Source: Pollutimonas sp036675275 (GTDB taxonomy: Bacteria; Pseudomonadota; Gammaproteobacteria; Burkholderiales; Burkholderiaceae_B). From it: a DNA stretch of 64,000 nt. The position numbers and the translations under genes were made by a program. The notes beneath the pieces were generated by a model that searched no databases, was not told the DNA's origin, and saw only the letters and a program-made list of their open reading frames with translations. The stretch covers positions 62,001 to 126,000 of the forward strand of contig JAKFFG010000027.1 in NCBI GenBank assembly GCA_036675275.1, written 5' to 3'. Position 1 is the first letter of the stretch. Each line of letters starts with the position of its first letter. This document shows positions 61,783 through 64,000 of this stretch, in pieces.

Positions 61783-62751
61783 ATGGCCGTTTTTACCCTT
61801 GTCAGCGACGACGATGTGCGTGCGCTCCTAGCCCATTACACCCTGGGCGAACTCGTTTCCTTGCGTGGCATCACCGCCGGTATAGAAAATACCAATTATT
61901 TTCTGAACACGACCGTCGGCGAGTATGTGCTTACCCTGTTCGAGGTGCTTACCCACGAACAGCTGCCTTTCTATATTGAGCTGATGCATCACTTGGCGCA
62001 GCGCCATATTCCTGTACCCGAACCGCAAACGCTGCGCGACGGCACGCGCCTGACCACACTGCACGGCAAGCCCTGCGCCATCGTCACGCGTTTGTCGGGC
62101 GGCTACGAGCCGGCACCGAGCGCCGCGCACTGCGCGCTGGCCGGCACGACGCTGGCGCAAGCGCACCTGGCCGCCCAGGATTTCGGCATCAGGCAGCCCA
62201 ATTTGCGCGGGCTTTCGTGGTGGCAGGAGACCTCGCCGAAAGTACTGCCTTTCCTGACCGGCGAACAGGCGTCGCTGCTGCAGCAAACGCTTGAAGAACA
62301 AACCCGGTTCGCCGCCACAGACGTCTACCGCGCCCTTCCTTCGGGACCTGCCCATTGCGACCTGTTTCGCGACAACGTGCTATTCGATGGCACCTTCGAG
62401 CTGCCGCGCATGGGTGGCTTCATCGACTTCTATTTTGCCGGATGCGACACATGGCTATTCGACGTTGCCGTCAGCGTAAACGACTGGTGTATCGAACGCC
62501 ATACGGGGGCCTTGGACAACAGCAAGCTGGCCGCGTGGCTGGGCGCCTATGCGGCGGAAAGGCCCTTCACCGCACAGGAGAAAGCAGCATGGCCCACCCT
62601 GTTGCAGGCGGCCGCCTTGCGCTTCTGGGTCTCGCGTCTGTACGATTTTTATTTGCCGCGGCCCGCGCAAACACTAAAGCCGCACGATCCCCGGCATTTC
62701 GAGCGCATCCTGCTCGAACGCCGTGCTACCGATACGCTGCCGCTGCCTTAG
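61783..62751 (+). CDS. thrB: Homoserine kinase (aminoglycoside-phosphotransferase fold)
   Basis: 322 residues from MAVFTLVSDDDVRALLAHY. It is the APH-fold ThrB II of beta/gammaproteobacteria rather than the GHMP type. GITAGIENTNYFLNTTVGEYVLTLFE is the nucleotide loop, PSGPAHCDLFRDNVLFDG the catalytic loop and GGFIDFYFAGCDTWLFDVAVSVNDW the metal site. A CCGGC/GCCGG hairpin (61728-61740) lies in the leader. Confidence 0.93.
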   Translation: MAVFTLVSDDDVRALLAHYTLGELVSLRGITAGIENTNYFLNTTVGEYVLTLFEVLTHEQLPFYIELMHHLAQRHIPVPEPQTLRDGTRLTTLHGKPCAIVTRLSGGYEPAPSAAHCALAGTTLAQAHLAAQDFGIRQPNLRGLSWWQETSPKVLPFLTGEQASLLQQTLEEQTRFAATDVYRALPSGPAHCDLFRDNVLFDGTFELPRMGGFIDFYFAGCDTWLFDVAVSVNDWCIERHTGALDNSKLAAWLGAYAAERPFTAQEKAAWPTLLQAAALRFWVSRLYDFYLPRPAQTLKPHDPRHFERILLERRATDTLPLP

Positions 62752-62835
62752 GCGCTGAAAGACTATTATCGATCTATCGCGCATCCGTGCGCGCTCAAAA
62801 CCGGCGCCACGCGTCTTCAGGAAGTCCAAGTCATT

Positions 62836-63651
62836 ATGCAAGCTGCCACCCTTCCCATCACGTCCGGCTGGTCCTGGATACAGGATGGACTCAAGCTCTT
62901 CAAGCGCCAGCCGATGGCGATGTTTTTCTGGAGCCTGATGACCGGATTTTTTATCACGGTCAGCTACATGATTCCCCTGCTCGGGCAATTGGCGCTGATC
63001 GCCAGCACCCCTTTGCTTACTTTCATCACGCTGAGCGCCTGCCGCAACATTGCGGCCGGGCGACCCATGCTGCTGCCGATGTGGCTGGAACCGCTTAGCG
63101 ACAAGGAAACCCGCAAAAGCCTGTTCGGCCTGGGCTTTGCCTACATGATCTGCTGCCTGGCCGGTGGATTCATTGCCACCCTGCCCTTTCTCGACGGCAT
63201 GATGAGCGCCATCGATGCCGAGGGCGTCATCAACGAACAGGCCCTGCTGCTTGCCATGCGCGGCCCGTTCATCACCTTCGCCTTGATATACGTGGTGATT
63301 TCCGCTCTGTTCTGGCACGCACCCGCCCTGATAGGCTGGCACCGCATCAAAATGACGCAGGCACTGTTTTTCTCCATGGTGGCCTGCTGGCGCAATAAAT
63401 GGCCATTCCTGGCATATGGAGTGAGCTGGGCCGCCATCTTCTTTGCCGTGCAGATGGTGGGCACAACCATGACCTCGCTGGGCATACCGGCGGGCATGGT
63501 GCAGATTCTGCTGACGCCGGTCAACATCGTTGTGGCCGCCGTCTTGTACTGCAGCTTTTACCCTGCCTATATCAGCGTATTCGGCGTCAATTATCCGGCC
63601 GAGCGCCATGATGATGCCGATGGCGACAAGGATGCAGACAACGTTCTATAG
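62836..63651 (+). CDS. BPSS1780-family multi-pass membrane protein
   Basis: 271 residues with about six hydrophobic helices. WSWIQDGLKLFKRQPMAMFFWSLM and RIKMTQALFFSMVACWRNKWPF are the family-like stretches; the C-terminus is acidic (HDDADGDKDADN). Its last 65 bases overlap the convergent DUF192 gene. Function unknown. Confidence 0.85.
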   Translation: MQAATLPITSGWSWIQDGLKLFKRQPMAMFFWSLMTGFFITVSYMIPLLGQLALIASTPLLTFITLSACRNIAAGRPMLLPMWLEPLSDKETRKSLFGLGFAYMICCLAGGFIATLPFLDGMMSAIDAEGVINEQALLLAMRGPFITFALIYVVISALFWHAPALIGWHRIKMTQALFFSMVACWRNKWPFLAYGVSWAAIFFAVQMVGTTMTSLGIPAGMVQILLTPVNIVVAAVLYCSFYPAYISVFGVNYPAERHDDADGDKDADNVL

Positions 63652-63967
63652 CGGTGTCATAAGCCGGATACGCCAGGCAATACCCCGCCGGCAGCTCGAC
63701 GGCAGATGCGGCGCGCATGCAGCATGCCACACGGCCGGGCGTCAGATTGCTGATCTGCTTCAAGGGCTTGCCGCACGCATCCAGGAACACGACGTCAATT
63801 GAGTAAGTCATTCCAAAGGTGTGAATGGCCCGGCATGGCGACAGGTGCAAGCCGGTATGCCAGGGCAGACGGTCGCGGCCATGCAAGCCGCGTAGCCGAC
63901 CCCAGAAGCCCGTGGCCTTGCGCAGAGTGAGCGCGGGCACCGCATCATCTGCTATATCGTTCATCAT
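63587..63967 (-). CDS. DUF192-family protein
   Basis: 126 residues. GFWGRLRGLHGRDRLPWHTGLHLSPCRAIHTFGMTYSIDVVFLDACGKPLKQISNL is the DUF192 core, usually exported or linked to pili and protein-folding loci. The N-terminus lacks a clear signal peptide here. The start could be 63967 or 63964. It overlaps the end of the membrane protein gene antisense by 65 bases. Confidence 0.82.
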   Translation of the reverse strand: MMNDIADDAVPALTLRKATGFWGRLRGLHGRDRLPWHTGLHLSPCRAIHTFGMTYSIDVVFLDACGKPLKQISNLTPGRVACCMRAASAVELPAGYCLAYPAYDTAIERCLHPCRHRHHHGARPDN

Positions 63968-64000
63968 AATGTCGGCCTGTTCGCAGAGGCATCATTCGCC

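Overview
The window looks like chromosome of a denitrifying-type betaproteobacterium of the order Burkholderiales, most likely family Alcaligenaceae (Bordetella/Achromobacter/Pusillimonas relatives). This is inferred from protein resemblance and gene order: leuCDB-asd-fimV-truA, gshB with a mannose-type EIIA, HPr and enzyme I, glnK-amtB, and an RpfF/RpfR signalling pair. No ribosomal RNA, CRISPR array or complete insertion sequence was seen.

Layout. 1-4.3 kb (minus strand): translation genes rpmI-rplT-pheS-pheT-ihfA. 4.4-9.4 kb: comM-like ATPase, a membrane GGDEF-EAL protein and ubiK. 9.5-15.6 kb: a Pro-rich lipoprotein, glnK-amtB behind a near-perfect sigma-54 promoter, and convergent gshB-EIIA-ptsH-ptsI. 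15.6-18.2 kb: thrS-infC, with infC starting at an ATC codon. thrS-infC is cut off from its usual partners rpmI-rplT by about 11 kb of other genes. 18.5 kb: tRNA-Val(GAC), followed by a sparse region and a nitrite reductase group (nirV, nirK, a small cytochrome c). 22.2-25.3 kb: a small ORF coupled to rpfF, and the convergent receptor gene rpfR, a cis-2-unsaturated fatty acid quorum-sensing module. 25.5-38.7 kb (minus): leuC-leuD-leuB-asd-fimV-truA, two TRAP transporter subunits, trpF, kynU and an MFS exporter.

38.8-50.1 kb is the most striking region. A ten-gene minus-strand operon encodes a dipeptide/oligosaccharide-type ABC importer, a PLP-dependent D-3-hydroxyamino acid dehydratase, an RpiR regulator, an N-acyl-D-amino acid deacylase, a 2-keto-3-deoxy sugar-acid kinase and a 2-keto-3-deoxy-6-phospho sugar-acid aldolase. 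A divergent ridA (imine deaminase) shares the control region. Read together these form a complete route from an N-acylated 2-amino-2-deoxy-aldonic acid (such as N-acetylglucosaminate or N-acetylgalactosaminate, the product of oxidised chitin or amino sugars) to pyruvate and glyceraldehyde 3-phosphate. Two 15-bp operators resembling the HexR/RpiR consensus lie about 73 bp apart in the divergent control region, one directly downstream of a recognisable promoter.

50.1-64 kb: M48 protease, aroC, selO, small membrane proteins, a CBS protein, a PucR-type regulator divergent from a degradative HMG-CoA reductase (mvaA) and an amino-acid-type periplasmic binding protein, then dusA, thrB, a membrane protein and a DUF192 protein. 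All functions rest on reading the sequence by eye; no database search was run.
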